A stretch of 64,000 nt of DNA, taken from positions 23,721 to 87,720 of the forward strand of contig JAJEHG010000045.1 in the NCBI GenBank assembly GCA_022823825.1, written 5' to 3'. A model generated the notes under the pieces. It did not search any database and was not told where the DNA came from. It was given only the letters and a program-made list of their open reading frames with translations. Source of the DNA: Nitrosopumilaceae archaeon (GTDB taxonomy: Archaea > Thermoproteota > Nitrososphaeria > Nitrososphaerales > Nitrosopumilaceae). How positions within the stretch are numbered: position 1 is the first letter of the stretch; each line of letters begins with the position of its first letter. The translations under genes and the position numbers were made by a program. Positions 33,317 through 42,418 of the stretch are shown here, one piece after another.

Positions 33317-33433
33317 TCATTGGCGTCCTATTCTAAGTATTTTCGTGAACTGACGACGCGTCTGTTCTGGTAACCATCGCCTGCCCCGTCCGTCTTGAAA
33401 AACGATATAACGGGCACCGGCGCCTGCCGCACC

Positions 33434-33712
33434 ATGAAAGTCCTGGTGGATGAACACTCTGACGGATTGGATGAGAGGCTCTGCGAGAAGGGGTTCGAGG
33501 CGCAAAGCGTCAAGAAGCTCATAAGCAAGGGCATGGCTCTCAAGTCTGATTTCTCCGTACTAAAGTACGCAGAGTCTCACAAGATGGTACTAGTAACAAA
33601 GGACAAGGAGAACATATCGGGGTGCCGGGAAAACGGAATCCGGTGCGTGGCACTGGACGACGACGTGCTCTTCAAATATGTAGTCTCCGAGCTTGAGTGC
33701 CTCGGCAAGTGA
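33434..33712 (+). CDS. DUF5615/PIN-like small protein
   Basis: A 92-residue protein beginning MKVLVDEHSDGLDERLCEKG. The first Asp-Glu pair and later VLVTKDKENISGC resemble the DUF5615 (PIN-like, Mut7-C-like) family, which starts with a buried strand ending in VDE and carries a later TxD/DxD-type motif. Some members are toxin-like RNases; nuclease activity here is inference. The ATG lies 28 nt after GATATAACGG. The track start at 33395 is rejected. No antitoxin partner is apparent. Confidence 0.65.
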   Translation: MKVLVDEHSDGLDERLCEKGFEAQSVKKLISKGMALKSDFSVLKYAESHKMVLVTKDKENISGCRENGIRCVALDDDVLFKYVVSELECLGK

Positions 33713-33742
33713 CCGTGTGTGCGCTAACGCACCGTGCACTCG

Positions 33743-34204
33743 TCAGCGCCCCGGAGCCCCGCCCCGCCCGTTCCCCGCGTCGTCCGGATCCCTGAGCAGG
33801 TTTTTTCGGACCAGGATCGGGATCTTGTAGAGTGACGCCAGGGCTATCGCGTCCGACGCGCGGTAGTTTTTCAGGACGATGTCCTTTCTGCCCGTAAGAT
33901 ACAGGTTCGCTCGCAGGACGCTGCCGCTCTGGTACACCTTGACCTTTACTAGCACAATCTCGTTCTCCTCGCATATGTCCGATATCATGCTGTACACCGA
34001 GGGAATCTGGATCGGCGCCGCGTCGGCGTCTGACATGCACACGATATGCTTTACCACCTCGCCTGAAAAGGCCCTGACGTGGAACTCTTTCCCGTCGTCT
34101 GAGCGCAGGACCGCCAGCCCCTCCATCCCGTAGGGGTCAAGGAACCCCACCGTCTCGATTCTGGCAGACTGGTAGTCCGGCTCCTGCTCCTCGGCGATGT
34201 CCAC
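33743..34204 (-). CDS. Bifunctional-nuclease-family (DUF151) protein
   Basis: A 153-residue protein with the DUF151 core: ARIETVGFLDPYGMEGLAVL, LRSDDGKEFHVRAFSGEVVK, VYSMISDICEENEIVLVKVK and NYRASDAIALASLYKIPILV. The RASDAIALA stretch is characteristic. Plant and bacterial members have been reported to have nuclease activity. The GTG start (MDIAEEQEPDYQ) lies about 27 nt after CTTTATAAGC. The track start at 34261 is rejected. The C-terminal tail is Gly/Arg-rich (GNGRGGAPGR). It diverges from the TrkH fusion. Confidence 0.82.
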   Translation of the reverse strand: MDIAEEQEPDYQSARIETVGFLDPYGMEGLAVLRSDDGKEFHVRAFSGEVVKHIVCMSDADAAPIQIPSVYSMISDICEENEIVLVKVKVYQSGSVLRANLYLTGRKDIVLKNYRASDAIALASLYKIPILVRKNLLRDPDDAGNGRGGAPGR

Positions 34205-34292
34205 GACGCTACGGGGCGTTGCAGTGCTTATAAAGATACAAAGGGGCCGCGCATACGGCACCTGCTGCGATCCAACTCACCGGCCATGCGCA

Positions 34293-34301
34293 TTTATTTA
34301 A
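34293..34301 (+). promoter_or_regulatory. TATA-like box of the CBS-TrkH gene
   Basis: TTTATTTAA is centred 28 nt before the ATG at 34325, making that Met (rather than the TTG two codons upstream) the likely leaderless start. Confidence 0.58.
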
Positions 34302-34324
34302 CGGCCGATCGCAGCTGATTGAAC

Positions 34325-36142
34325 ATGTCCTCAGAGCACCAGCGCTCACTAAAGTACATCCGGGCAAAATACGTCCGGGAATACATGCGCAAGGACTTTA
34401 CCATAATGCGCGTGTGGGACAGCACCCGGAGCGCGGCGCAGAGGATGAGCGACAACAACACCGACACCGTTATCGTGACGGACGTCCGCGCGCGCCCGGT
34501 CGGCATAGTAACGGACGTGGACATACTTGAGACCGTCAGCAACCCGGAGGTGAACGTGGAGAAGACCAGGCTTGACCAGATAATGAGCTCGCCTATGATC
34601 ACCACCACCGAAAAGGTCACGCTTGCAGACGCCGCCGTCCAGATGAAGAACGAGGGCATCCACAAGCTTCCGGTAATATCCAACAACGCCGTGGTCGGGG
34701 TGATACGGCAGACCTCCATCTCGACCGCGATAAAGGAGGCAGTCGGCAGCCCCCCGCGCCTGCTAAGCCCGCCCGTCAGGGCGGTGCTCGGAAACTTGGG
34801 ATTCGTGCTCCAGTTTGCAGGCGTGCTGCTGTTCGTGCCCGCGATCGTGGCCACCATACTTGAGGACACCACGACTGCCACCGGCATCTACCTCAGCACG
34901 GTGCTGCTCCTGGCGACGGGATTTGCCCTCAACTCCTACGGCGAAAAGGCCGGGCTCAACATGCGGCAGGCGTCCATACTGGTCTTTTCAAGCCTGTTTC
35001 TCATGTCTTTGTTCGGCTCCATCCCGTACTTTTACGTCATGCCAGAGGACATGCCCCCCGGGGAAGCCTTTGCAAACTCGTTCTTCTCGAGCGCCGCGGG
35101 CTTCACCACGGGCGGCCTGTCTCTGTTTGACACGCCGGAGGATCTGGGGCACAGTTTTACCTTCTTCCGGAGCTATACGCAGCTCGTGGGCGGCATGAGT
35201 TTCATATACCTCGTAATTACCGCGTTCTACTCGGAGGCCCACCTAAAGTCAATGCGCGGCTTTATCACCGGAAGGGCGCTCCACCTCAAGGAGCTCTTCC
35301 TGTCGATTACGGTGATATTCCTGCTGTACATCACGACGCTTGCCCTGCTGCTGTTCGTGCTGGGCAAGCGCGACCTGCTTGACAACTTTTCGCTGTCCAT
35401 GAGCACCCTTGCGACTGGGGGGTTCCTTCCCTCCTCGACCATACTTGACGACCTGGTGTGGTACGACTACACGCTGCTGATAATAGCGATGATAATGGGG
35501 GCGCTCCCGTTCACGTTCCACTACAGCTTTGTAAGCAAAAGGTTCCGGGTCCGAAAGCTGGGCCGCGAGGTGGTGGCATACTTTGCAATACTCGGCACCG
35601 GCGTCGCCATATTCATCGCGATAAGCGGCACGGACTTTCTACCCGCGACGTTCTATGCGGTCTCGGCCAGCACGACTGCTGGGCTGCAGCATGAGGACAT
35701 ATCCGGGCTCAACGGGGCCGCGTACGGGGTGCTGGTGGTGCTGATGTTCGCCGGCGGCTGCGGGTTCTCCACCGCGGGGGGCATGAAGATATTCCGGCTC
35801 CTGGCCCTCCGCAACCTCTTGAACTTTTTGCGCTCCTCTGCCCGCAAGGCGATGGCGCCAGAGGCCAAAAAGGAGGTGGTAAGCACGCTGATCATCGTTG
35901 CGCTGTTTCCGATAATTGCGGCGGCGGCCGGCGCCCACCTCGCGTCGGTCACGGGAGCCCCGTATACGGAGTCGTTCTTTGAGGCCAGCGGTGTGATTAC
36001 CACGGGCGGACTCTCGGCAGGGGTGATAGACTTTGAGACGGATCCGGCCACCAAGATGATGCTCGGCTTTCTCATGATATTTGGGCGCCTTGAGATAATT
36101 GCCATAATCTACATATTTCTGCCGAGACTGGGGCCGTCGTAG
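34325..36142 (+). CDS. trkH: TrkH-type cation channel with N-terminal CBS pair
   Basis: A 605-residue fusion. Residues 25-140 form two CBS domains (NTDTVIVTDVRARPVGIVTD and EGIHKLPVISNNAVVGVIRQ), which usually bind adenine nucleotides. The rest is a TrkH/KtrB-like K+ translocating subunit with four pore loops. Their filter segments are AAGFTTGGLS, STLATGGFLP, SASTTAGLQH and GVITTGGLSAG, each with the conserved Gly. TrkH normally relies on a separate TrkA (RCK) subunit. Here gating by the built-in CBS pair is a reasonable inference, and no trkA is in the window. The fusion is uninterrupted in one frame. Confidence 0.88.
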   Translation: MSSEHQRSLKYIRAKYVREYMRKDFTIMRVWDSTRSAAQRMSDNNTDTVIVTDVRARPVGIVTDVDILETVSNPEVNVEKTRLDQIMSSPMITTTEKVTLADAAVQMKNEGIHKLPVISNNAVVGVIRQTSISTAIKEAVGSPPRLLSPPVRAVLGNLGFVLQFAGVLLFVPAIVATILEDTTTATGIYLSTVLLLATGFALNSYGEKAGLNMRQASILVFSSLFLMSLFGSIPYFYVMPEDMPPGEAFANSFFSSAAGFTTGGLSLFDTPEDLGHSFTFFRSYTQLVGGMSFIYLVITAFYSEAHLKSMRGFITGRALHLKELFLSITVIFLLYITTLALLLFVLGKRDLLDNFSLSMSTLATGGFLPSSTILDDLVWYDYTLLIIAMIMGALPFTFHYSFVSKRFRVRKLGREVVAYFAILGTGVAIFIAISGTDFLPATFYAVSASTTAGLQHEDISGLNGAAYGVLVVLMFAGGCGFSTAGGMKIFRLLALRNLLNFLRSSARKAMAPEAKKEVVSTLIIVALFPIIAAAAGAHLASVTGAPYTESFFEASGVITTGGLSAGVIDFETDPATKMMLGFLMIFGRLEIIAIIYIFLPRLGPS

Positions 36143-36324
36143 CACGCCTCACCCCCATGTACGTCTGCGCCCCGGCGACTCCCTTGCTGCACCGTCCTTC
36201 TCCCTGCCATCCCTCTTTCTCCCCTCTCCCTCTTGTGTACGGGCCGCTGCCCATACGGCCGGCGCACGCCGCGCCGGAAACTGCAAACCGCATGGAATTT
36301 AATCGAGATGCGCCCCCTTTGCCC

Positions 36325-37197
36325 ATGGAAGGGGCAGGGGACGCGCGCGCAGAAAATGGCGGCAGCCGCCGCCGCGCGGCAGCCGGAACGCGCCTGGTCG
36401 CGGCCGGCTTTGTAATGATGGCCGCCCTGTTTCTCATATATGGCAGGTACCAGGATCCTGCCAGCCTCACTCCTGACGCCATACACGTGGTGCAGAGGCT
36501 TGCATACGGGTTCTACGTTGCCCTGCTGGCCTCGCTGGGGGCGGTCGCGTACGGGATGTACCGCTACCACGCGTCAAAGGTGGAGGAATGGCGCGCGGGA
36601 ATGCGTGATCTGGGCTCCGTCATTGCAATGCACACGTGGAACAGGAGGTCCCGGAGGATATTCGTATCCGTCTTTGTCGGATACGGGCTGTTCTTCTCCC
36701 TGGCATCGGGCACCCTGGTGTACCAGCCGGGCATCAACTTTGCCACGCATTACGGCGCCGAGATACCGTCCGGGTTCGTCTCGCCGTGCTGCGACGCGCC
36801 GGGTTACATGCCAAAGATAATCGTATACCTGACTGAGACCGTGGGGCTGCAGGTGGTGCCAGTCAACGTCGTGCTGCAGGCCGTGGTGTCGTATTTGGTG
36901 GGGCTCAACGCGTCTGTTGCGGCCGGGGCGTACTCCGTATCAAGGAAGCGCCGCGGGCTTGGGACCGTCGGGGCCGCCACCGGACTGTTCGTCGCGTGCC
37001 CGACGTGCGCGGGCACGTTTCTATCTCTGTTTGTGGGCACTGCAGGCGGCATCGCGGCGTCCGCGGCGCTCGTGCAGGTGCAGACCCTGCTGATAGCCGT
37101 GTGCATACCTGTACTGCTGGCCACGCCGTACCTGATGGCAAGACGCCTGAGGGACGCGGCCGACGGGGGCCAGTGCAGGATCGACTGCGCGGACTGA
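36325..37197 (+). CDS. Multi-span membrane protein with paired cysteines
   Basis: A protein of about 290 residues with six or so membrane segments, for example LVAAGFVMMAALFLIYGRYQ, YGFYVALLASLGAVAYGMYR and FVSVFVGYGLFFSLASGTL. Two Cys clusters lie at membrane edges (GFVSPCCDAPGYMP and FVACPTCAGTFLSLFVG), with a third CxxxC at the C-terminus (QCRIDCAD). The Cys pairs suggest redox or metal binding. I do not recognise the family. A TATA-like GAATTTAATCG (36293-36303) is about 25 nt before the chosen ATG. The 56 upstream residues on the track are Pro-rich noise. Confidence 0.68.
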   Translation: MEGAGDARAENGGSRRRAAAGTRLVAAGFVMMAALFLIYGRYQDPASLTPDAIHVVQRLAYGFYVALLASLGAVAYGMYRYHASKVEEWRAGMRDLGSVIAMHTWNRRSRRIFVSVFVGYGLFFSLASGTLVYQPGINFATHYGAEIPSGFVSPCCDAPGYMPKIIVYLTETVGLQVVPVNVVLQAVVSYLVGLNASVAAGAYSVSRKRRGLGTVGAATGLFVACPTCAGTFLSLFVGTAGGIAASAALVQVQTLLIAVCIPVLLATPYLMARRLRDAADGGQCRIDCAD

Positions 37198-37423
37198 CCC
37201 CGCGAAGCGCCTACCCCCGTACGTATGCGGCCCTGCCATGCGAACCTGCTTTGTGAGGGGCATCCCCCGTGCATGGGGCCGGCGGCGTGACGTGCGCCGC
37301 GATAGGCTGTCCGTTCAACAACTGCACTGCCTTCGTCTCCGCCCCCCACCTTCCATCTGCCCATACGAATCCAGTCCGCCCCGATCATACAGGCTTTAAA
37401 GCGCCGATACCGGACGCCTTGCA

Positions 37424-38305
37424 ATGAGAATCACGTCGATGCCCGAATCCGAGCTTGCGCGCGCGCTCCTGCCCGTCGACACCCGGATAAGGGAGGCGTA
37501 CCTGAAGCAGATGTCCGCGCTGGTGGCCGAAACCCCGATAAAGGTGATGCTGGGCGACACCACGGTCACTGACCAGACCACGTTCGACGCGGGCGGCATC
37601 AAGACATACCTGCAGAAGATAACTGAGCGCCTGGGCCCGTCCTGGCACGCGCGCGAGGTGACTGAGACGCGCGACGACGACGTCCGGCGCATGTTTGTCA
37701 AGCTTGAGTCCGAGGCGGCGGGGTACGCGTTGTCCGTACACCTGTCGGTCCAGTACAGGGCGCTGCTCTACTACAAGCCGGACGCCAGGGTCGAGCAGAT
37801 CCAGAGGGAGCTTGGAAGGATAGACGAGTCCGCCAGAAGCGACAGGGAGTCAATCGCGGACGCGGGTGACAGGATAGCTGCGGAGCGGCTAAAAGGCGCA
37901 GGATGCGTGGAGCCTGACTCCGCGGAGCTCTTTGAGACCCTGTACCGCGACGAGTCGCTTGCCGAAAGCATCGAGGATGAGATAAGAAAAACAGTGGACG
38001 ACGCGGGACTTGCAGTGCATGCCGACAGGCGCGACTCGCTCTTTGCGGAACTCGACTCGCTCCTGACCGAGGTGTACAGCACCACTGCCATAATGATAGA
38101 CGACGCGCGGCTGGTTACCGGGGAGGACGGCTTTCTCTACACCGCCGACGTCGAGAAGATCGCGGCGGCAGAACCAGCATCCGCCGCAGGCTCCGGAGCG
38201 AGGACTCCCAGGGACGGCCACTTTGACCCCGGTGCCGTCTCGAAGGATGCGCGGGAGGCGCTCGAGTCCCGGCTCGGGGAGCTTGCGGGCGCCATCGACG
38301 GGTAA
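37424..38305 (+). CDS. Helical protein of unknown function
   Basis: A 293-residue acidic soluble protein. The N-terminal part (VDTRIREAYLKQMSALVAET; WHAREVTETRDDDVRRMFVK) looks alpha/beta. The middle (ARVEQIQRELGRIDESARSD) is likely coiled coil. A Gly/Ala/Ser-rich linker (EPASAAGSGARTPRDG) precedes the final helix. A TATA-like CTTTAAAGC lies about 28 nt before the ATG. Family not recognised. Its position next to ilvA and pur genes does not suggest a role. Confidence 0.68.
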   Translation: MRITSMPESELARALLPVDTRIREAYLKQMSALVAETPIKVMLGDTTVTDQTTFDAGGIKTYLQKITERLGPSWHAREVTETRDDDVRRMFVKLESEAAGYALSVHLSVQYRALLYYKPDARVEQIQRELGRIDESARSDRESIADAGDRIAAERLKGAGCVEPDSAELFETLYRDESLAESIEDEIRKTVDDAGLAVHADRRDSLFAELDSLLTEVYSTTAIMIDDARLVTGEDGFLYTADVEKIAAAEPASAAGSGARTPRDGHFDPGAVSKDAREALESRLGELAGAIDG

Positions 38306-38762
38306 AACCGTCTTGCAGGTTGTATTAATCAAGGAACCGGAGTAGAGATGTCTCTCTCATGGGGGAGCTGCGATCCCCCGATATGCTTTTGCGATCTGAT
38401 TAGAGTATTTAATCATTTTGATCGAGGAGGAACAGCCCGTTTTTGCGTCATACGCTCCTAATTATGTACATTTAAGCGCGTTTTGGTGCGTCTGATACCA
38501 CATCCCTGCCCCCGCTGCGGCGTGCCCTGCGGCAAGCCTCCGGCTTCAGGCCGGTAGGGGCTCCGCCCGCGGCGCATGCGGGGGGACGTGACTGCCAGCA
38601 GCACATCATGGCAGGCTGCAGCCGGCCCGTCAGTGGAGCCTTCGCTATGCTGCGTCCGGCGCCTCCCGGATGAGGCAGCCCCGTCTGGGCCCCGCGGGGG
38701 AACGGGCGGCGCCTGGCGCGATAACAACCCAAATAGGTAGGGGCGTCGGGGGACTGTCTGTG
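38306..38762. other. Long intergenic stretch with hairpin and a possible RNA gene
   Basis: 457 bases without a convincing ORF. A strong hairpin GGGGGA-N7-TCCCCC lies at 38359-38377. An isolated TATA-like TACATTTAAGCG (about 38466-38477) is followed by some 230 bases that are GC-rich and full of short self-complementary words (CTGCGGCGTGCCCTGCGGC, CCTCCGGCTTCAGGCCGG, CCGCCCGCGGCGCATGCGGG). The next TATA-like CCAAATAGG (about 38728-38736) belongs to ilvA. I looked for RNase P and SRP RNA core motifs on both strands and did not find them, so an RNA gene is only a possibility. Confidence 0.4.
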
Positions 38763-39977
38763 ATGATCATACCGACGTACGCTGACGTAAAGAGGGCCGA
38801 CTCGATGAGGGGCTCGCAGATCAAGAAGACCCCCCTGGTACGCTCGCCGTCGTTTGCCGACATGTGCGGCTCCGACGTCTATCTCAAGGCGGAGTTCCGA
38901 CAGAAGACCGGCTCTTTCAAGATCCGCGGGGCATACCACAAGATGATATCCCTCTCCCCCGATGAAAAGGCAAGGGGCGTGGTGGCCGCCTCTGCAGGGA
39001 ACCATGCCCAGGGAGTCGCACTGGCCTCGTCGCTTGAGGGCGTCAAGTGCACGATCGTGATGCCAAAGAACGCATCGCCGGCAAAGATTGCCGCAACCCG
39101 CGGATACGGAGCGGAGGTGGTGCTGGAGGGCTCAAACTACGACGAGTCGTTTGAAAGGGCCACGCGCATTGCAGGGGAGACCGGGGCTACCGTGATACAC
39201 GCCTTTGATGATCCGGACGTGATAGCGGCCCAGGGCGTGATAGGACTCGAGATTCTCGACGAGCTGCCGGATGTCGAGGAGGTGTACGTCCCCGTGGGCG
39301 GGGGCGGACTTGCCGCCGGCATGCTGATTGCCATAAAGGAGACCCATCCCCACGTGCGGGTGGTGGGCGTGCAGTCCGACTCGTTCCCCTCCATGCACAT
39401 ATCGGTGCGCAACTCGGCCAGGACGCCGGTTGCAGACGGGCCCCGAACCATCGCGGACGGCATCTCGGTCCGGATGCCCGGGGAGATCACGTTTGACGTG
39501 GTCAGGCGCCTGATAGACGACGTGGTGCTCGTGGACGACACCGCGATCACAAAGACGATGTTCCTGCTGATGGAGCGCATGAAGTTCGTGGTGGAGCCCG
39601 CGGGGGCCGCAAGCCTGGCGTACGTGCTTGAGAACAGGCCCGCCCCCGGAAAGAAGATTGCCGTGGTATTGGCCGGGGGCAACGTGGACATGTACCTGCT
39701 GGGGCAGATTGTCGACAAGGGGCTTGCCGCCATGGGGAGGCTGCTGAAGATATCCGTGCTGCTTCCAGACCGCCCGGGCGCGTTCAAGGGGATCGTCGAC
39801 GAGATTACCGCCGCAAACGCAAACATCGTGGAGGTGGTGCACGACCGGCTGAGCTCCGACATCAGGGCGGGCTCGGCCGGCGTCACGCTGAGCCTGGAGA
39901 CGGAGGGCACGGAGCAGGCCAACCGGCTGATTGAGCGTCTCAGGGCAAAGCACGTCCAGTTCCGGCTGCTGACCTGA
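38763..39977 (+). CDS. ilvA: Threonine dehydratase with ACT domain
   Basis: A PLP enzyme deaminating threonine to 2-oxobutyrate, the entry to isoleucine, or for catabolism. PLP lysine region: KTGSFKIRGAYHKM. Other signatures are ASAGNHAQGVALASSL and the phosphate-binding tetraglycine VPVGGGGLAAGM. Residues from about 325 form an ACT domain (LKISVLLPDRPGAFKGIVDE), which suggests amino-acid feedback control. Its length of 404 residues matches the short ACT-containing form. The ATG lies about 27 nt after CCAAATAGG. The upstream 31 track residues are rejected. Threonine synthase is encoded 19 kb further on. Confidence 0.92.
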   Translation: MIIPTYADVKRADSMRGSQIKKTPLVRSPSFADMCGSDVYLKAEFRQKTGSFKIRGAYHKMISLSPDEKARGVVAASAGNHAQGVALASSLEGVKCTIVMPKNASPAKIAATRGYGAEVVLEGSNYDESFERATRIAGETGATVIHAFDDPDVIAAQGVIGLEILDELPDVEEVYVPVGGGGLAAGMLIAIKETHPHVRVVGVQSDSFPSMHISVRNSARTPVADGPRTIADGISVRMPGEITFDVVRRLIDDVVLVDDTAITKTMFLLMERMKFVVEPAGAASLAYVLENRPAPGKKIAVVLAGGNVDMYLLGQIVDKGLAAMGRLLKISVLLPDRPGAFKGIVDEITAANANIVEVVHDRLSSDIRAGSAGVTLSLETEGTEQANRLIERLRAKHVQFRLLT

Positions 39978-40005
39978 CGCCGCCCGGGCGCGCGGACGTG
40001 GATCC

Positions 40006-40548
40006 CTAGAGCCCCCTTGACTGCAGCTCCTCGGACTCTTTGAGGACGGCGTCATGCTGCGACCGCTTTATTTCTGCAAGGGCACTGCGCACCGAGTCGT
40101 CGGTAACCGCAAGAATCATTGCGGCGTACATGCCTGCGTTCTTTGCCTTGTTGACGCCTACCGATACCACGGGGGCCCCTGCGGGCATCTCGGTTATGGA
40201 GAGCAGGGAGTCGAGGCCTCCGAACGCGGAGAGGCGGAACGTCTCATCCCCCGTCTGGTTCTTGTTGTTGTACGCCATTATGGGCACCCCTATGACAGGT
40301 ATTACGGTATGGGACGCGATCATGCCCGGCAGGTGGGCGGCCCCGCCGGCGCCGGCTATGATTGCCGCAAAGTTTGACGACTCGGCGTGCCTGGCGTACG
40401 TGGCAAGCCTGTCGGGGGTGCGGTGCGCCGAGACTATCTGATCCTCGTGTGGGATTCCAAGCGAGTCCAGCATGCGGGCCGCGTCAGCCATTACGACCGC
40501 GTCCGAGCTGGACCCCATTATGATGCCTATCCGCGCCGCGCCTGCCAT
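40006..40548 (-). CDS. purE: N5-carboxyaminoimidazole ribonucleotide mutase PurE
   Basis: It moves the carboxyl group from N5 to C4 of the imidazole ring in purine synthesis, directly after PurK. Signatures are IGIIMGSSSDAVVMADAARM, DQIVSAHRTPDRLATYA and AIIAGAGGAAHLPGMIAS. The length (180) fits class I PurE. A TATA-like GTTAATTACC (about 40569-40578) lies 26 nt before the ATG. It is divergent from purK with 160 bases between, so the two partner enzymes share a promoter region. Confidence 0.94.
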   Translation of the reverse strand: MAGAARIGIIMGSSSDAVVMADAARMLDSLGIPHEDQIVSAHRTPDRLATYARHAESSNFAAIIAGAGGAAHLPGMIASHTVIPVIGVPIMAYNNKNQTGDETFRLSAFGGLDSLLSITEMPAGAPVVSVGVNKAKNAGMYAAMILAVTDDSVRSALAEIKRSQHDAVLKESEELQSRGL

Positions 40549-40613
40549 GCCCTTGGTGCGTGGCGAGGGTAATTAACGATAGCGTTGCGTCATGCGGCGT
40601 TTCTTGAAGTTGT

Positions 40614-40623
40614 GGGGGGGGGG
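40614..40623 (+). repeat. Homopolymer tract, 10 G
   Basis: Ten G lie between the divergent purE and purK promoters. A length change here would alter the spacing of the shared control region but neither coding frame. Confidence 0.75.
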
Positions 40624-40708
40624 AGGCTGCCACGCAGTCGTGCGCAAGAACGGCTCCAGCATCGCTCCATTAGATTGGTTTTTTTATTTGGAGTGCGGCG
40701 TGCCTGCA

Positions 40709-41875
40709 ATGGCTCAGGTGCTGGGAATAATCGGCGGCGGGCAACTTGGCATGATGCTGACGGAGGCCGCCTCGACAATGTCCGACCGCATATCAAGGGT
40801 CGTGGTACTTGATCCCACCGAGGGGTGCCCCGCATCCCTGGCCGGGGCCGAGCAGATCGTGGCCGACTTCAAGGACAGGGACGCCATAGTGGAGATGTCG
40901 AGGCGCGCAGACGTAATAACGTACGAGATAGAGTCCGGCGACAGCGACGTGCTGGAGTCCGTTGCCGACCGCGCCAGGATAGAGCCCTCGCCTGCGACGC
41001 TCCGGGTCATACAGGACAAGCACGCGCAAAAATCATTCCTTGCAGAGAACGGAATCCCGGTACCCGACTTTGTCGCCATCGACGGGCTGGACGGACTCCG
41101 GGCGGCCCTGGAAAAGTTCGGATACCCCGCGCTGCTAAAGGCGCGCAGGGACGCGTACGACGGCAGGGGAAACTGCAAGATAGACTCGCCAGACGGGGTG
41201 CGCGACGCATACGGGAGGTTCGAGGGCAGGCCCATGATGCTCGAGAGGTTTGTGCCGTTCGTCAAGGAGGTGTCCGTAATCGCCGCAAGAAGCACGCGCG
41301 GCGAGATCAGGACGTACCCCCTTGTGGAGAACGTGCACGAGGAGAACATACTGCGGACGACAATAGCCCCCGCAAGGGTGCCCGACGACGTGGCGGAGCG
41401 CGCCCGCCGAATAGCAGAGCGGACCATGGGGGTGCTGAAGGGCGCCGGCGTGTTCGGAATAGAAATGTTTGTCACGGGCAGCGGCGACGTGATGATAAAC
41501 GAGATTGCCCCGCGCGTCCACAACTCCGGCCACCACTCGCTGCAGTCAAGCGAGACGTCTCAGTTCGAACAGCACCTGCGCGCCATTCTCGGCATGAGTC
41601 TCGGCGGCACAGCGCTAAAGACGAGCGCCGTCATGTACAACATACTGGGAATGCGGGGGTACGAGGGGCCGTACTGTAGCCCCGACGTGCCGCAGGCCGA
41701 CGGGCACACGTTTCTGAAGATGTACGGCAAAAAGACCTCCAAGCCCCTCCGCAAGCTGGGACACCTGAACCTGACGGGCAGAGAAGGGCAGGGGACAGAG
41801 CACGTACTTGAGAGACTTGAATCGATAAGGGCAAGGGCCGTGGCGCTGCCGGCGCGCGGCCCGCAAGGCCGCTAA
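40709..41875 (+). CDS. purK: N5-carboxyaminoimidazole ribonucleotide synthase PurK
   Basis: An ATP-grasp enzyme that carboxylates aminoimidazole ribonucleotide with bicarbonate and ATP. The N-terminus has VLGIIGGGQLGMMLTEAAST. The ATP-grasp parts are FGYPALLKARRDAYDGRGNC and GVFGIEMFVTGSGDVMINEI, ending APRVHNSGHHSLQSSETSQF, which is highly typical of PurK. The length is 388. The start was chosen by TATA-like TTTTTTTATTTGG (about 40679-40690); the track ORF extends through the poly-G tract and is rejected. It works with PurE, encoded divergently. Confidence 0.94.
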   Translation: MAQVLGIIGGGQLGMMLTEAASTMSDRISRVVVLDPTEGCPASLAGAEQIVADFKDRDAIVEMSRRADVITYEIESGDSDVLESVADRARIEPSPATLRVIQDKHAQKSFLAENGIPVPDFVAIDGLDGLRAALEKFGYPALLKARRDAYDGRGNCKIDSPDGVRDAYGRFEGRPMMLERFVPFVKEVSVIAARSTRGEIRTYPLVENVHEENILRTTIAPARVPDDVAERARRIAERTMGVLKGAGVFGIEMFVTGSGDVMINEIAPRVHNSGHHSLQSSETSQFEQHLRAILGMSLGGTALKTSAVMYNILGMRGYEGPYCSPDVPQADGHTFLKMYGKKTSKPLRKLGHLNLTGREGQGTEHVLERLESIRARAVALPARGPQGR

Positions 41876-41884
41876 ACTCTGGCC

Positions 41885-41925
<41 letters not shown>

Positions 41926-42013
41926 CGTCGATCTGATCACGCCTGTCGATCCGGCCCGATCGTGCCGCACGGCGGCGGCAACGGTTTATTAGAAGTTCTA
42001 TTGAAACCGACTC

Positions 42014-42418
42014 ATGCTGACAGGGATAGCAATCGGGATCACGGGAATATCGATTGCGCTGCTTGTAGTGTACGGGGCCGACGTAGCGGCAGTCCAGTCG
42101 TCAGGCGACGCGGAGCAGGGATTTCTGCCGTTTGATGCAAAGGTGCGCGGAATGGCCCTGGGCGCCCCCGCACTCGTACTTCCGTTTATCGCATTCGGAA
42201 TGACTTGGAGGAGCCCCTCGGGCGTCTTGGGGGCCATGATAATTGCAACCGGAATACTGATCATGGCCGGAGGCGGGTTTGTCCTCGCCAACGCTGACAT
42301 GGCCGAGGCAGAGGAGACCGGCAGGCCGGTGGTCATGGAGAGCGTGATGCTGCTTGGGGCGGGCGCCATACACATCGCGATGGGCTTCTTTTGCGCGTAC
42401 CGCTCGCGCAGACAGTGA
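42014..42418 (+). CDS. Four-span membrane protein
   Basis: A 134-residue protein with four hydrophobic segments: GIAIGITGISIALLVVYGAD, ALGAPALVLPFIAFGMTW, LGAMIIATGILIMAGGGFVL and MLLGAGAIHIAMGFFCAY. Loops are short and the C-terminus is basic (RSRRQ). TATA-like GTTTATTAG precedes the ATG by about 25 nt. The stop overlaps the start of the next small zinc-type gene (TGATG), so the two are translated together. Function unknown. Confidence 0.72.
   Translation: MLTGIAIGITGISIALLVVYGADVAAVQSSGDAEQGFLPFDAKVRGMALGAPALVLPFIAFGMTWRSPSGVLGAMIIATGILIMAGGGFVLANADMAEAEETGRPVVMESVMLLGAGAIHIAMGFFCAYRSRRQ

Noticed and set aside
38306-38762. RNase P RNA or SRP RNA in the long gap before ilvA
   Set aside because: The universally conserved core words of both RNAs were not found on either strand, so no named RNA is called.
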